Of a DNA stretch of 64,000 nt, positions 36,901 to 44,771 are shown piece after piece. The notes under the pieces were generated by a model. The model searched no databases and was not told the origin of the DNA. It saw nothing but the letters and a program-made list of their open reading frames with translations. The stretch spans positions 32,613-96,612 of the forward strand of contig CAMJSX010000003.1 of the NCBI GenBank assembly GCA_946408595.1. Reading direction: 5' to 3'. The position numbers were made by a program, and so were the translations under genes. Numbering within the stretch: the stretch's first letter is position 1; every line of letters begins with the position of its first letter. Source of the stretch: an uncultured Candidatus Saccharibacteria bacterium. GTDB taxonomy: Bacteria > Patescibacteriota > Saccharimonadia > Saccharimonadales > Saccharimonadaceae.

Positions 36901-36983
36901 TGATTTTGACTTTAATTGGTGGTATTATTCCAGCCCGAGCCGCCGCCAAAAAAGACCCTGTCGAAGCACTACGAAGTGAATAA
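33912..36983 (+). CDS. MacB-like ABC transporter, ATPase fused to permease
   Basis: 1,023 aa. The ATPase domain (about 1-230) has Walker [10 protein letters not shown], the signature LSGGQMQR and Walker [14 protein letters not shown] membrane segment near 275 precedes a very long extracytoplasmic domain (about 295-880) rich in Asp, Glu and Lys, and three C-terminal FtsX-type helices (about 895-1015) end in [17 protein letters not shown]. This is the type VII mechanotransmission class, which moves or releases envelope substrates rather than importing nutrients. The external domain is larger than in MacB. It ends at a bidirectional terminator. Confidence 0.92.
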   Translation: MLELKGVSKVYETGGLKHRALDNVSINFRVNEFVAILGPSGSGKTTLLNIIGGLDHYTSGELKINEVSTRKFRDKDWDSYRNHRIGFVFQSYNLIPHQTVLSNVKLALTLSGISKREATRRAKKALEDVGLKDQISKKPSQLSGGQMQRVAIARALVNNPDILLADEPTGALDSETSVQIMNLLKKIAKDKLVVMVTHNPDLANKYATRIVTLKDGKITSDSKKYNGKIKTYLDTEEASRKQKKTRMSFFTALNLSLNNLLTKKGRTVLVSFAGSIGIIGIALIMAVSTGFQNYIDKIEEDTLTSYPLALMKESADLTGVLLSITGSSGAEYEEGKLHENQVITSTLGTVSNNDLLSFRDYLDKHYDEVKDDIRLMEYQYNIDPLIYTIDATNTLAKINPTNMFSSLIGETSLLSTYSSMTSIFKQMERENLEEDTKLLAGRYPEKYNEMMVIINNPGEISELLTYSLGFHDTGELDEIMAKILSGEKVDTKREPLELTYDDLLAADLRLMPATDIYKYNAKYNVYEDMSGDKDYMMRIYEKADRLKIVGVGIMNDGIMASGSGIVYLPSLITHIIDKSSQSEIVKKQLDNPTVDVFSDTKFGEEGNDFNFQFSDLVSIDENKLAQAFGVKLDQNAITTKTTEYMTEILNDVTADISPVEEELNNKLTELKTGFMTFMMAKAHEPDFDISKVQEYADEFINTQDFSELENKYDIPESESFSFKTIFKGLLLASFANTPETNLAVEQMIKNLAINLTELTMKKEIASGIMGLTSYLTSSFANSFKVDQNAIIGAFKLNFTEDELSRVVRAMFTKKKSSLSNNLSILGYQDIDDPMEIAVYFTSFDGKTHFMEFLDHYNDLMRSYNQEDKVIDYTDATGILMSSVKTIVDAVSYVLIAFVSISLVVSSIMIGIITYISVYERTKEIGILRAIGASKRNISNIFNAETFIVGLLAGLFGIGISYALIPVINLVLHHFTGDIPLCVTLIPTNAIILVVLSVILTLIGGIIPARAAAKKDPVEALRSE

Positions 36984-36989
36984 AAATGC

Positions 36990-37018
36990 AAAAACCCCGG
37001 CAAGTTGCCAGGGTTTTT
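36990..37018. terminator. Bidirectional terminator after the ABC transporter
   Basis: Stem AAAAACCC/GGGTTTTT continuing as GGCAA/TTGCC, with T runs on both strands. It serves the ABC gene and the converging gene at 37022. Confidence 0.9.
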
Positions 37019-37021
37019 AGG

Positions 37022-37801
37022 TTAAGAAAGGATACTGAAAGCTTCATGGCCTTCTACCGCACGAACTGCACGCTCAATCTCTTCCAGGTCCCGTCTGCTC
37101 AGATTCCTAACCTGAGGCCACTGGTCCTTGGAGAGATTAATGATATCAGCAATGGTGTTAATTCCTGCCCGTTTCAGACAGTTATAACACCGAACGCTGA
37201 GTCTCAGGGTCTCGATCGTGCCAGGCTCTACCTGGACGGGTTCGAAAAACCCATAGAGCGAAGGGAGCGGATGATAGCAACCCGCATAGTAGCATTTTGT
37301 AGCACTGCGGAGTTTCCTGATTGCGTGTCTCAGCATGTGGATGACTTCCTCACGCTGGAGACCGAGTTGGTCAGCAATCCGATCGTAGCTCATCATTGTT
37401 CCTTCTAAACCGTAGCAGTTGACGATGGCTCTCCTCCCAGCTGGGCCAAGCACATAGTCAAGCACTTGGAGTATAGCTCCAATTTGCTCATCAGTGACCG
37501 GTTTGATCGTCTCATAGACTTCAGGATCGAAGAAAAATGAATAAAACCTTTTTTCATCAACCGCGCAATAAAGTTGAATTACGCGCAAGGTCCTGTTGTC
37601 TAAATCGTGACGGATGAAACCAGCTTCATCAAGGGCAGCAACGAGAGTAGCCGGAAAAGGCTTGAGAAATCGGTGCATCGCCAATTCTCTTCCGTATGCC
37701 ACAAGCTCGCCAAAAGATTCAACACGTTTCTTATAGTAGGTGCGAATGTTTTTCGGCATATTCAGTTCATCGATGGAGTTCAAGGACTTTGCTTCTTTCA
37801 T
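37022..37801 (-). CDS. Transcription-factor-like protein: sigma-region-4-like HTH plus RNA polymerase alpha-CTD-like domain
   Basis: 259 aa. Residues 108-168 read like sigma-70 region 4 ([35 protein letters not shown]). Residues 193-250 read like the alpha-subunit C-terminal domain ([32 protein letters not shown]). Arg204, Asn207 and Lys210 match E. coli alpha R265, N268 and K271, which contact UP elements. The N-terminal 100 residues are not recognised. Start 37801 has GGAG 8 nt upstream; an in-frame ATG at 37831 is the alternative. A perfect consensus promoter drives it. It is likely a global or phage-like transcription regulator. Confidence 0.8.
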   Translation of the reverse strand: MKEAKSLNSIDELNMPKNIRTYYKKRVESFGELVAYGRELAMHRFLKPFPATLVAALDEAGFIRHDLDNRTLRVIQLYCAVDEKRFYSFFFDPEVYETIKPVTDEQIGAILQVLDYVLGPAGRRAIVNCYGLEGTMMSYDRIADQLGLQREEVIHMLRHAIRKLRSATKCYYAGCYHPLPSLYGFFEPVQVEPGTIETLRLSVRCYNCLKRAGINTIADIINLSKDQWPQVRNLSRRDLEEIERAVRAVEGHEAFSILS

Positions 37802-37883
37802 GGTTTTATCTCCTTTTGCAGTATTTTTCATGAATTATCAGTATTCCTTCCCAAATTATAAAGGTTCACACCCAATACCTACT

Positions 37884-37912
37884 ATTATAGCACAAACTCT
37901 TTATTTTGTCAA
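37884..37912 (-). promoter_or_regulatory. Perfect consensus promoter of the sigma/alpha-CTD gene
   Basis: TTGACA, 17-bp spacer ending in TGC, TATAAT on the minus strand. The leader before the start at 37801 is about 75 nt. Confidence 0.9.
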
Positions 37913-37934
37913 GAGTATAGAGACAAAAACCAAC

Positions 37935-37956
37935 AAAAAATGCCTCGAGAAGGCAT
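37935..37956 (-). terminator. Terminator of tRNA-Gln
   Basis: On the minus strand the stem ATGCCT/AGGCAT starts next to the tRNA CCA end and is followed by six T. Confidence 0.85.
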
Positions 37957-38031
37957 TGGCTGGGGTGGTAGGACTCGAACCCACGAATGGCGGGACCAGA
38001 ACCCGCTGCCTTACCACTTGGCGACACCCCA
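37957..38031 (-). tRNA. tRNA-Gln (anticodon CTG), CCA encoded
   Basis: Acceptor TGGGGTG/CACCCCA, anticodon stem GCGGG/CCCGC around loop TTCTGGT, discriminator G, CCA at 37957-37959. Confidence 0.97.
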
Positions 38032-38113
38032 TCGGCCTTCACAAATTATACCACAATTTTGAAATAATACATAATTAATCAAACTTATGGTTTGGATTTT
38101 AGAACAAGTTTGA

Positions 38114-38175
38114 TATAATATGCCAAGGCGTGGTAAGCCTCCCCTTGCCATGTACTTTAAAAAGGAGGGATGACA
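38114..38175 (+). promoter_or_regulatory. -10 box and leader of hppA
   Basis: TATAAT at 38114-38119 gives a leader of about 50 nt. It contains nested complementary segments (CAAGG/CCTTG and AGGC/GCCT, about 38123-38149) and ends in AAGGAGG before the ATG. Confidence 0.6.
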
Positions 38176-38176
38176 A

Positions 38177-40339
38177 ATGATCGTCTACTTAGCGTCTTTC
38201 ATCATCATCGCAGTAGCTTTCGTTCTGATCGCGAGAAACTTCAAGGATCTCAAAAACCACAACGAAGGCACGGAAGATATGAAAGAACTAGCGGGCATCA
38301 TTAGGGCAGGAGCTAAAACATTCTTGAAACGGGAATATCGAATAATTATTCCTACGGTGATTATCGTAGCAGTAATGTATTCGCTATTCCGCGAGGCGTG
38401 GTCTGGATTGACCTTTATCTTCGGGTCCCTAATGAGCATCGCAGCCGTGGAAATCGGCATGAGGGGTGGCACGTATGCTAACGTACGTACCACTAATGCG
38501 GCACGCGTGACCGGAGCAATGAGTAGAACTATGCGAATTGCTCTGCTCGGAGGTTCCTTAAGCGGTTTCACAGTACCAGCATTTGGACTTTGTGGGTTCT
38601 TGATTGTCTGGCTAGTATCAGGCGGCGCACACAATAGTGCCACCGGTTACGGACTGATTCTCAAAAATCCATGCAACGCAGCGGCTGTACGATTGATGAC
38701 ATATTCACTCGGTTGTTCCGTAGTGGCCATGTTCAATCGTGTAGCAGGAGGAAACTATACTAAGGCAGCGGACATTTCGGCGGACATCGTGGGCAAAAAC
38801 ATCTATGATATGCCCGAAGATGACTCGAGAATGCCAAACTCTATTGCAGACTTCATCGGAGATTGCGTCAACGACATCGCTGGCAACATTTCCGACCTGC
38901 TTGAGAGCTTTGTGGCTACTCCGACAGCTTGCATTCTAATTGCACTGCAGCTGTTCGCGACAAATTCCGATGCACTTAGCTCAGCCACTTTGTTTCCGTT
39001 TCTTCTAGCCGGTGGCGGTCTGCTCAGCAGCTTGCTGAGCGTCAGTTACGTCATCTTCAAGAATCGGAAGCGTAAGAAGCTGATGATCAACCGAGACACG
39101 GACGAGGTCGAGGTGGTAGAATTCTCGCGTGAAGCGAAGAATCCTGGCGAAGAACTCAACATTGCGACTTACCTATCAGCCTGTCTGATGATGGTAATCA
39201 CTCTGGTCGGTTCCTACTTTATCTTTAAAGGAGTTCCAGGGTTTGATAGTTTCAGGTTGGGATGGATATCCCCGTGGATCGCCGCCCTACTCGGAATTGT
39301 CAGCTCAGTAGCAGTTGGTAAAATCACCGAATACTACACTAGCACTAAATTCAAGCCAGTGCGTGATCTTGCTACCATGGCTACTGAAGGCGAAGCTTTC
39401 GTCGTCACTAAGGGCGATGCAATTGGCTCTCGTTCAGTTTTAATTCCAGTTCTCATCATTGGTATTTCCATGATTGTAGCTGGTAACCTGTGCGGAACCT
39501 ATGGTATCGCAATTGCCGCGCTCGGCATGCTTAGTTTCGTCGGAACTACGGTTTCCATCGATGCGTTTGGTCCAATCGCTGACAACGCTGGCGGTATCGC
39601 CGAGAGCTGTCACCTGGACCCCGAAGTCCGTGTTATCACGGACGAGCTGGACGCAGTCGGCAACACGACCGCGGCCATCGGCAAAGGCAACGCCATCGGT
39701 TCGGCAGCCTTTGCAACAGTGGCATTAATCATGTCGTATATTGGTAGTTATCCAAAATCTAACTACGAAGATCCGAAAGTGATTATTGCCGTCATCGTAG
39801 GCGGTATTATCGGCGGAGCACTCATCGAGTATTTCTCGGCACTCCTGACTGACAATACCATCAAGTCGGCCAAACTCATGGCCGACGAGGGCATCCGGCA
39901 GTTGAAGATTCCTGGCGTACTTGAAGGGACCAAAAAACCCGACTACGACCGAGTGATCGGCATGGCAGCTGACCAGGCACTCAAATACATGTTAGTGCCT
40001 TCAGTTCTCGCGCTGGTCTCGCCAATCCTTTTCGGTATTCCGTTCGGGCCCGAAATGGTTCTTGGCTTACTCGGCGGTAGCACCATCATGGCTATCTCGC
40101 GCGCTATTTTCAATGGCAATTCTGGCGGCGCATTCGACAACGCCAAAAAATACATTGAAAGTGGTATGCTAAAAGGGCACGGTAAAGGCTCTCATGCACA
40201 CAAGGCCGCAGTAGTCGGTGACACCGTTGGTGACACCCGAAAAGACGTAGTAGGCGTCGCACTAGACATTTTTATCAAAACAATGTCGACCGTGGCGAAT
40301 ACTTTAGCCCCGATATTTTACAACTATCGGCTGTTCTAA
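38177..40339 (+). CDS. hppA: Membrane-bound proton (or sodium)-pumping pyrophosphatase, divergent
   Basis: 720-aa polytopic enzyme that couples PPi hydrolysis to ion pumping. Conserved blocks include TKAADISADIVGK, PEDDSRMP, FGPIADNAGGIAE, GNTTAAIGKGNAIGSAAF and AAVVGDTVGDTRKD. The Ala after GNTT, with no Lys at that site, is typical of K+-dependent members. Several usually invariant positions differ: the DX7KXE signature ends in Ile209 instead of Glu, DNVGDNVGD reads DFIGDCVND, and GSDAHKA reads GSHAHKA. Strong AAGGAGG ribosome site. Probably maintains an ion gradient in a cell without full respiration; ion specificity is uncertain. Confidence 0.93.
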   Translation: MIVYLASFIIIAVAFVLIARNFKDLKNHNEGTEDMKELAGIIRAGAKTFLKREYRIIIPTVIIVAVMYSLFREAWSGLTFIFGSLMSIAAVEIGMRGGTYANVRTTNAARVTGAMSRTMRIALLGGSLSGFTVPAFGLCGFLIVWLVSGGAHNSATGYGLILKNPCNAAAVRLMTYSLGCSVVAMFNRVAGGNYTKAADISADIVGKNIYDMPEDDSRMPNSIADFIGDCVNDIAGNISDLLESFVATPTACILIALQLFATNSDALSSATLFPFLLAGGGLLSSLLSVSYVIFKNRKRKKLMINRDTDEVEVVEFSREAKNPGEELNIATYLSACLMMVITLVGSYFIFKGVPGFDSFRLGWISPWIAALLGIVSSVAVGKITEYYTSTKFKPVRDLATMATEGEAFVVTKGDAIGSRSVLIPVLIIGISMIVAGNLCGTYGIAIAALGMLSFVGTTVSIDAFGPIADNAGGIAESCHLDPEVRVITDELDAVGNTTAAIGKGNAIGSAAFATVALIMSYIGSYPKSNYEDPKVIIAVIVGGIIGGALIEYFSALLTDNTIKSAKLMADEGIRQLKIPGVLEGTKKPDYDRVIGMAADQALKYMLVPSVLALVSPILFGIPFGPEMVLGLLGGSTIMAISRAIFNGNSGGAFDNAKKYIESGMLKGHGKGSHAHKAAVVGDTVGDTRKDVVGVALDIFIKTMSTVANTLAPIFYNYRLF

Positions 40340-40350
40340 TCCCCCTCCTA

Positions 40351-40379
40351 ATCCCCGGCTTTTTAGTCGGGGATTTTTC
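40351..40379 (+). terminator. Terminator of hppA
   Basis: Stem ATCCCCGGCT / AGTCGGGGAT (one G-T pair) with a 4-nt loop, then T5. Confidence 0.88.
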
Positions 40380-40399
40380 ATGCTTACTTATTTTTGATG

Positions 40400-40405
40400 T
40401 ATAAT
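40400..40405 (+). promoter_or_regulatory. -10 box of the 40412 gene
   Basis: TATAAT, 6 nt before ATG 40412, which it favours over the upstream ATG at 40394. Confidence 0.65.
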
Positions 40406-40411
40406 AAATCT

Positions 40412-41368
40412 ATGAGCAAAAAAACTTTTTCAAAAGAACAACTTGAATCCTTATCCGCCGAAGGAATAATCGACAAACTCCAGCACGAAAACTATTCACT
40501 TTTAAAAACTCTTGGTGCTGAAAATTTACGCAAGGAAATGGTCCCCGTAGGCAAAATCTGTAATGCCGCCATTGATTATGTACTTGGCACCACCGGACCC
40601 AAGAATAATCCTACCGAACATTCCCGCCACGCCCGAGCGAAACTAGTCAAAAAACTAGCTAAACTCACCCCTGGTAGTTACAAAGGTTTTCCACATGATT
40701 CTAAAAACGGTTTAGTCATTGGCTTCAACCACCCATCTCTTGGTGAAATCGCCCGCATTTTAATGATGAAAATGGACGTCATGGGTGAAAAACCGATGCT
40801 CTTTCCAGTCAATTTGCCATGGTATGAAGCCTTAGCACCGGATTACGACCGGATTTTGAAACTTGGCATTATTATTACCCCAACTATCACGCCGGCCACT
40901 TGGCACAAAATTAATCTTGAAAAAGGCACCGAACTCTACGATGCCGGTAGTCGCTTAAAACGAGATTTTCGCGATTTGTACACCAAATTATCACACGACA
41001 CGGTAAGAGATGGTGGCGTCATCTTCGTCGCGCCATCCGCTACTCGGCAAGCTACCGTATTTAAAACTAAAGATGTCTATAACAAGAAAGAGCCAATCAT
41101 CCCAACCATGTCAGTACTCGCTTTGGAATTATATAAAGATCCAAAAATGAATTGCGATTTTCTACCAATGGCTATTTTGCCACCAGAAAACTACAAACGC
41201 GGTCTCAATTTCTATAAAAAATATCAATTAATTCCAGGTAAAATAATGACCGCCAAAGACATCCGCAAGAAATATTTCAAAACCAAAAATCCTGAAAGAT
41301 TAGACGGCTTCGATTACGATTTCCACATGAAAATTGCCGAAAAATTGCCCAAAAAATTTTGGTATTAA
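40412..41368 (+). CDS. Putative acyltransferase-like cytoplasmic protein
   Basis: 318 aa, not firmly recognised. The segment LVIGFNHPSLGEIARIL resembles the NHxSxxD block of PlsC-type glycerolipid acyltransferases but has Glu where Asp is usual (HX4E). Later segments (GVIFVAPSATRQ, PIIPTMSVLALE) are where such enzymes keep the FPEGTRS and VPV blocks, again only loosely matching. There is no membrane segment or signal peptide. With cdsA, pgsA and gpsA in the window a phospholipid role is possible. It is followed 21 nt later by the glucan phosphorylase gene. Confidence 0.6.
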   Translation: MSKKTFSKEQLESLSAEGIIDKLQHENYSLLKTLGAENLRKEMVPVGKICNAAIDYVLGTTGPKNNPTEHSRHARAKLVKKLAKLTPGSYKGFPHDSKNGLVIGFNHPSLGEIARILMMKMDVMGEKPMLFPVNLPWYEALAPDYDRILKLGIIITPTITPATWHKINLEKGTELYDAGSRLKRDFRDLYTKLSHDTVRDGGVIFVAPSATRQATVFKTKDVYNKKEPIIPTMSVLALELYKDPKMNCDFLPMAILPPENYKRGLNFYKKYQLIPGKIMTAKDIRKKYFKTKNPERLDGFDYDFHMKIAEKLPKKFWY

Positions 41369-41373
41369 TATGC

Positions 41374-41379
41374 TATAAT
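41374..41379 (+). promoter_or_regulatory. -10 box of the glucan phosphorylase gene
   Basis: TATAAT preceded by TGC, ending 10 nt before the ATG, without a Shine-Dalgarno. Confidence 0.5.
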
Positions 41380-41389
41380 CATAAGCAGA

Positions 41390-43126
41390 ATGGACGATGA
41401 ACCATATTTTTACCACCCGCTAGAAAACATCGAGGATATCGATGAATTCGAGACAGCTATTGAACGAACCCATTTCAATAAGGCACTTTCAGAAGAGCGA
41501 CCATATACTTATTGGACTCTAGAAATCTACGACCAAGAAAACGGAATACGAGGTGGTGGAGGTTTAGGCGTACTTGCTGCCGATACTAGGCGCGTAGCCG
41601 AACAAATGGGAGTCCCATTTGCCCTCATTACCCCATTTTATCCAGCAGAAAGTAAGCAAATTCTCAAAGATAATAAAGTCGCCGACGAACATATCAAAGT
41701 CGACTATCACGATTTTGGTTTTCGTTTAATCGACAATGTCTATGTCAAATGCTGCGGAAACCTATGCAAACTAGACGTAATTGAAAAACGATTTAAAAAC
41801 ACTCGCATCATCTGCGTCACCGAACCAAATTTCGGCGAGTTGTATTCTGGCATGAGCGGCTCAGATCATCGTTTGTATCAGGAAGTATCTTTAGGATTCG
41901 GCGGTTACTCAGCCTTAAAACTACTCGGTCTCAAACCAGCTATCATGCAGTTAAACGAAGTAGCCACATTCTTTGCCGCCCTAGCACGTTTAGATGAATT
42001 GGCCTCCAATGGCATGGATTTTTATGAAGCTGTAGTCTACACCAGAAAACATACTTTATATACCAACCACACTTTAGTGCAAGCTGCCGAAGCCGAATTC
42101 TCCGAAGAACAATTTGAAAGATTTGTTTATCCAAACCTCAAATCACCAGCTGTCAAAAAATGGCTCAAAGACAAATTTGAAAACAGCAAACTAAAACTAT
42201 CATCAGTAACCATTGAGATAGCAGAATTACGTAGCGGAGTATCAAAACTACACGCACGAGTCGCCAACTACCATGACATTTCAGGAAACAAAGTTAAATT
42301 CCGCGCCATCACAAATGGTATCGACTTTGATAAATGGGTCCTCCCAGAAGCCTTGACTTTCTATAAGAAATATGATATAATAGACAGTATAGGGCTACCT
42401 ACGGCTAATTATAAGGTAGCATTAGATAATCTTACTTCAAAAACAGTTCGTGAAATAAAACATCTAGGGCGTGAAGTTTTGAACGAGGTTTTATCAGATC
42501 GGCCAGATCAAAATGGCAAAATTCTGCATTTTACCGACCAAGATTTTATTTTTGATTTCAAGCGCCGCTTCGTAGATTATAAGCGACCAGATTTGCCATT
42601 CGAAGATCCTACAAGACTAAAAGCGATTCTCAAATCTCGCGATGCACATTATATTATTGCTGGGAGGATCCATACCGGCGATGAAAGAATGGCAGCAAGA
42701 CTAGAAAAACTACTAAATACCGTAAAAAATGACGATTACTTAAGCGCCCATGTCCATTACATACCAAATTATGACGAAAAGCTCGCCTACGGCCTTTCTT
42801 GTGGTTCAAATGTAGCCATCAATATTCCAATTGTCGGGCTTGAAGCCTGTGGCACGTCCTGGATGAAAGATATCGCAAATTTGAACTTACTTATTTCCAC
42901 CCACGACGGCGGGGTAGCAGACGTTTCAGCCGAAAACTATCTCAACGTCCATGGCACGAGCGAAGCAGAAGAATTGGAAGAACTATATCGCCGCATGGAA
43001 GAAGCTATTTCCGCCTGGGAAAATGATTTTGATTTGGAATTTTTGATGAAAAAACAACTCGCCGCCTTCCTCCCCGTCATCTCCGGCGCCCGCATGCTAA
43101 ATGATTACTTAGAATACCTATTTTGA
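41390..43126 (+). CDS. glgP: Alpha-glucan phosphorylase (GT35, short type)
   Basis: 578-aa member of the short alpha-glucan phosphorylase group, which releases glucose-1-phosphate from glycogen-like polymers. The N-terminal signature is GGGGLGVLAADTRR; the C-terminal PLP region reads YDEKLAYGLSCGSNVAIN then GLEACGTSWMKDIAN, with the PLP-binding lysine in the WMK triad (usually GMK or NMK). It complements the GT4 and GH57 genes at 17.5-20 kb, so the cell probably stores and uses an alpha-glucan. Length is short but both GT-B halves are present. Confidence 0.88.
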   Translation: MDDEPYFYHPLENIEDIDEFETAIERTHFNKALSEERPYTYWTLEIYDQENGIRGGGGLGVLAADTRRVAEQMGVPFALITPFYPAESKQILKDNKVADEHIKVDYHDFGFRLIDNVYVKCCGNLCKLDVIEKRFKNTRIICVTEPNFGELYSGMSGSDHRLYQEVSLGFGGYSALKLLGLKPAIMQLNEVATFFAALARLDELASNGMDFYEAVVYTRKHTLYTNHTLVQAAEAEFSEEQFERFVYPNLKSPAVKKWLKDKFENSKLKLSSVTIEIAELRSGVSKLHARVANYHDISGNKVKFRAITNGIDFDKWVLPEALTFYKKYDIIDSIGLPTANYKVALDNLTSKTVREIKHLGREVLNEVLSDRPDQNGKILHFTDQDFIFDFKRRFVDYKRPDLPFEDPTRLKAILKSRDAHYIIAGRIHTGDERMAARLEKLLNTVKNDDYLSAHVHYIPNYDEKLAYGLSCGSNVAINIPIVGLEACGTSWMKDIANLNLLISTHDGGVADVSAENYLNVHGTSEAEELEELYRRMEEAISAWENDFDLEFLMKKQLAAFLPVISGARMLNDYLEYLF

Positions 43127-43130
43127 CAAA

Positions 43131-43168
43131 ATTTTACTATTGACAACTTGTTGTCAAAATAGTAAAAT
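43131..43168 (+). promoter_or_regulatory. secE-nusG promoter inside an inverted repeat (possible operator)
   Basis: Promoter TTGACA (43140-43145), 17-bp spacer, TAAAAT (43163-43168). The promoter is covered by a dyad: arms TTTTACTAT (43132-43140) and ATAGTAAAA (43159-43167), with an inner perfect pair TTGACAA/TTGTCAA around CTTG. A repressor site or an extruded hairpin is possible. Confidence 0.65.
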
Positions 43169-43175
43169 CTTGACA

Positions 43176-43196
43176 AGTCTGGTATCAGACTTTTTT
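43176..43196 (+). terminator. Terminator-like hairpin just upstream of secE
   Basis: Stem AGTCTG/CAGACT, loop GTAT, then TTTTTT. It lies at the expected +1 of the secE promoter and 7 nt before the ribosome site. It either ends read-through from the phosphorylase gene or attenuates the secE operon. Confidence 0.65.
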
Positions 43197-43212
43197 GATG
43201 GAAAGGAGTAAA

Positions 43213-43605
43213 ATGGCAAAGCCAAAAATCACCAGAATTAAAGCCGGTGAGTCTTCGAAAAAAACCGAAGAAGAGCAGGCACCGATTACTCGTAAGAAAG
43301 TGGTCGTAAAAGACAAAAAGCAAGAGAAACTAAAAGCAAAAGAAGAAAGAAAAGCTAAAAAAGCCGAGAAAAAGGCAGCGAAAAGAGCCGAAAACAAGAA
43401 AGTGTTCATCTTGTTTAGACCATTCGTAGCGCTATTTAGATATTTGCGTGATTCGTGGCACGAAATTCGCCAAGTACGTTGGCCAAATCGCAAGGCAACC
43501 TGGAAAATGGTGCTCGCGGTTATAGCTTACACCGCTCTATTTGTAATATTAATTTCGCTACTTGATTTATTCTTCAGGTGGCTGTTTGGTTTAATCTTAG
43601 GATAA
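43213..43605 (+). CDS. secE: Preprotein translocase subunit SecE with charged N-terminal extension
   Basis: 130 aa. The C-terminal half (about 72-130) is a normal SecE: an amphipathic helix with the EIRQVRWPNRKATW motif, then one membrane segment. The first 68 residues are a lysine/alanine/glutamate-rich extension (for example KAKEERKAKKAEKKAAKRAE) that most SecE proteins lack. Start 43213 has AAGGAG 4 nt upstream. nusG follows after 13 nt, the usual secE-nusG order. Confidence 0.93.
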   Translation: MAKPKITRIKAGESSKKTEEEQAPITRKKVVVKDKKQEKLKAKEERKAKKAEKKAAKRAENKKVFILFRPFVALFRYLRDSWHEIRQVRWPNRKATWKMVLAVIAYTALFVILISLLDLFFRWLFGLILG

Positions 43606-43618
43606 GGAAAGGAAAAAT

Positions 43619-44164
43619 ATGGCAGTTAACCGTTATGATGCAACCCGCTCTTGGTACGCAATTTCGACCTACAGTGGCTACGAAGACAAGGTAGCGGATT
43701 CAATCAACCAACGTACCAGCACCGTCGAAATGGCGGACAAAATTTTCGAGGCGATTGTGCCAAAAGAAAAGCAAATTGAAATCAAAAATGGCAAGCGCAA
43801 AGTAGTTGATCGCAAGATTTTACAAGGCTATGTGCTAGTTGACATGAAGCTTTCCGATGAAACCTGGTACATTATTAGGAACACTCCTGGCGTCACTGGT
43901 TTTATCGGCACCGGCACTCAGCCAACTCCAGTTTCCGAAAAGGAAATCGCCAAAATCAAGAAACGTATGGGTGTCGAAGATCCAAAATTCTCCGTTAAAT
44001 ACGAAATTGGTGAGGTGGTTTCTATCACCGATGGTCCATTCAAGGGCTTTGATGGCACCGTTTCCGAAATTGATGCCGCCAAGGGCAAACTCAAAGTCAT
44101 GGTTTCCATGTTTGGCCGCGAAACACCTGTCGAACTTGATGCTTTACAAGTAAAACAATTGTGA
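43619..44164 (+). CDS. nusG: Transcription termination/antitermination protein NusG
   Basis: 181 aa: NGN domain (about 8-118, RSWYAISTYSGYEDKV...) and C-terminal KOW domain (about 128-180, GEVVSITDGPFKGFDGTV). It binds RNA polymerase and links transcription to translation or Rho. It is downstream of secE with its own GGAAAGGA ribosome site; its end overlaps the promoter region of rplK. Confidence 0.97.
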   Translation: MAVNRYDATRSWYAISTYSGYEDKVADSINQRTSTVEMADKIFEAIVPKEKQIEIKNGKRKVVDRKILQGYVLVDMKLSDETWYIIRNTPGVTGFIGTGTQPTPVSEKEIAKIKKRMGVEDPKFSVKYEIGEVVSITDGPFKGFDGTVSEIDAAKGKLKVMVSMFGRETPVELDALQVKQL

Positions 44165-44170
44165 TATAAT
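44143..44170 (+). promoter_or_regulatory. Promoter of rplK
   Basis: TTTACA, 16-bp spacer, TATAAT; the -10 starts right after the nusG stop codon. Confidence 0.6.
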
Positions 44171-44223
44171 AGTAATGTTACGTAAATGCTTCTATTTTAT
44201 TAACTGAAAAAGGATTATTGAAG

Positions 44224-44652
44224 ATGGCAGAAAAGAAAGTTATCGGCAATCTGAAACTCAGAATCCCAGGTGGCAAAGCCACAGCTGGACCTCCGGTAGG
44301 TTCTACCCTCGGTCAGTGGGGTCTTAACATGATGGATTTCATTAACCCATTCAATGAAAAGACCAAGGAATTCATGGGGAAAAATGTGATTGTACACATT
44401 CGTGTATTCGAAGATCGCACTTTTGACTGGAAATGTCTCGGTCAACCAGTGGATGATTTAATTCGCGAAGCAATCAAAATCGAAAAAGGTTCGGGCAAAC
44501 CAAACGTAGACAAAGTTGGTAAAATCACCCGCGCTCAACTCGAAGAAATTGCCAAGAAGAAAATGGATCAACTAAACGCTAACGACCTCGATGCAGCAGT
44601 GAAAGTAGTAGCTGGCACCGCACGTTCAATGGGTGTAGAAGTCGCTGACTAA
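44224..44652 (+). CDS. rplK: 50S ribosomal protein uL11
   Basis: 142 aa. The N-terminal domain has GGKATAGPPVGSTLGQWGLN and FNEKTKEF; the C-terminal RNA-binding domain ends in GTARSMGVEVAD. It binds the GTPase-associated centre of 23S rRNA. ATG 44224 (AGGA 9 nt upstream) is preferred over the in-frame TTG at 44218, which is too close to the ribosome site. Confidence 0.97.
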   Translation: MAEKKVIGNLKLRIPGGKATAGPPVGSTLGQWGLNMMDFINPFNEKTKEFMGKNVIVHIRVFEDRTFDWKCLGQPVDDLIREAIKIEKGSGKPNVDKVGKITRAQLEEIAKKKMDQLNANDLDAAVKVVAGTARSMGVEVAD

Positions 44653-44662
44653 TCAAATTATT

Positions 44663-44694
44663 AAAACAGGCTCCGAATAAAGAGCCTGTTTTTT
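44663..44694 (+). terminator. Terminator of rplK
   Basis: Stem AAAACAGGCTC / GAGCCTGTTTT with an 8-nt loop, followed by T's. It separates rplK from rplA. Confidence 0.93.
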
Positions 44695-44697
44695 ATC

Positions 44698-44726
44698 TTG
44701 ATTTATATTGAAAAGTATGATATAAT
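44698..44726 (+). promoter_or_regulatory. Promoter of the 44772 orphan gene
   Basis: TTGATT, 17-bp spacer, TATAAT. Confidence 0.7.
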
Positions 44727-44771
44727 TATAAGAGGTTAGTCGTAAAAATAAATTATAGGGGGAAAATGACT

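Noticed and set aside
38185-38643. 152-codon minus-strand frame over hppA
   Set aside because: Antisense shadow of a conserved membrane protein.
42361-42420. TATAAT inside the glucan phosphorylase gene
   Set aside because: No start codon with a following frame lies at a suitable distance; it is expected by chance in AT-rich DNA.
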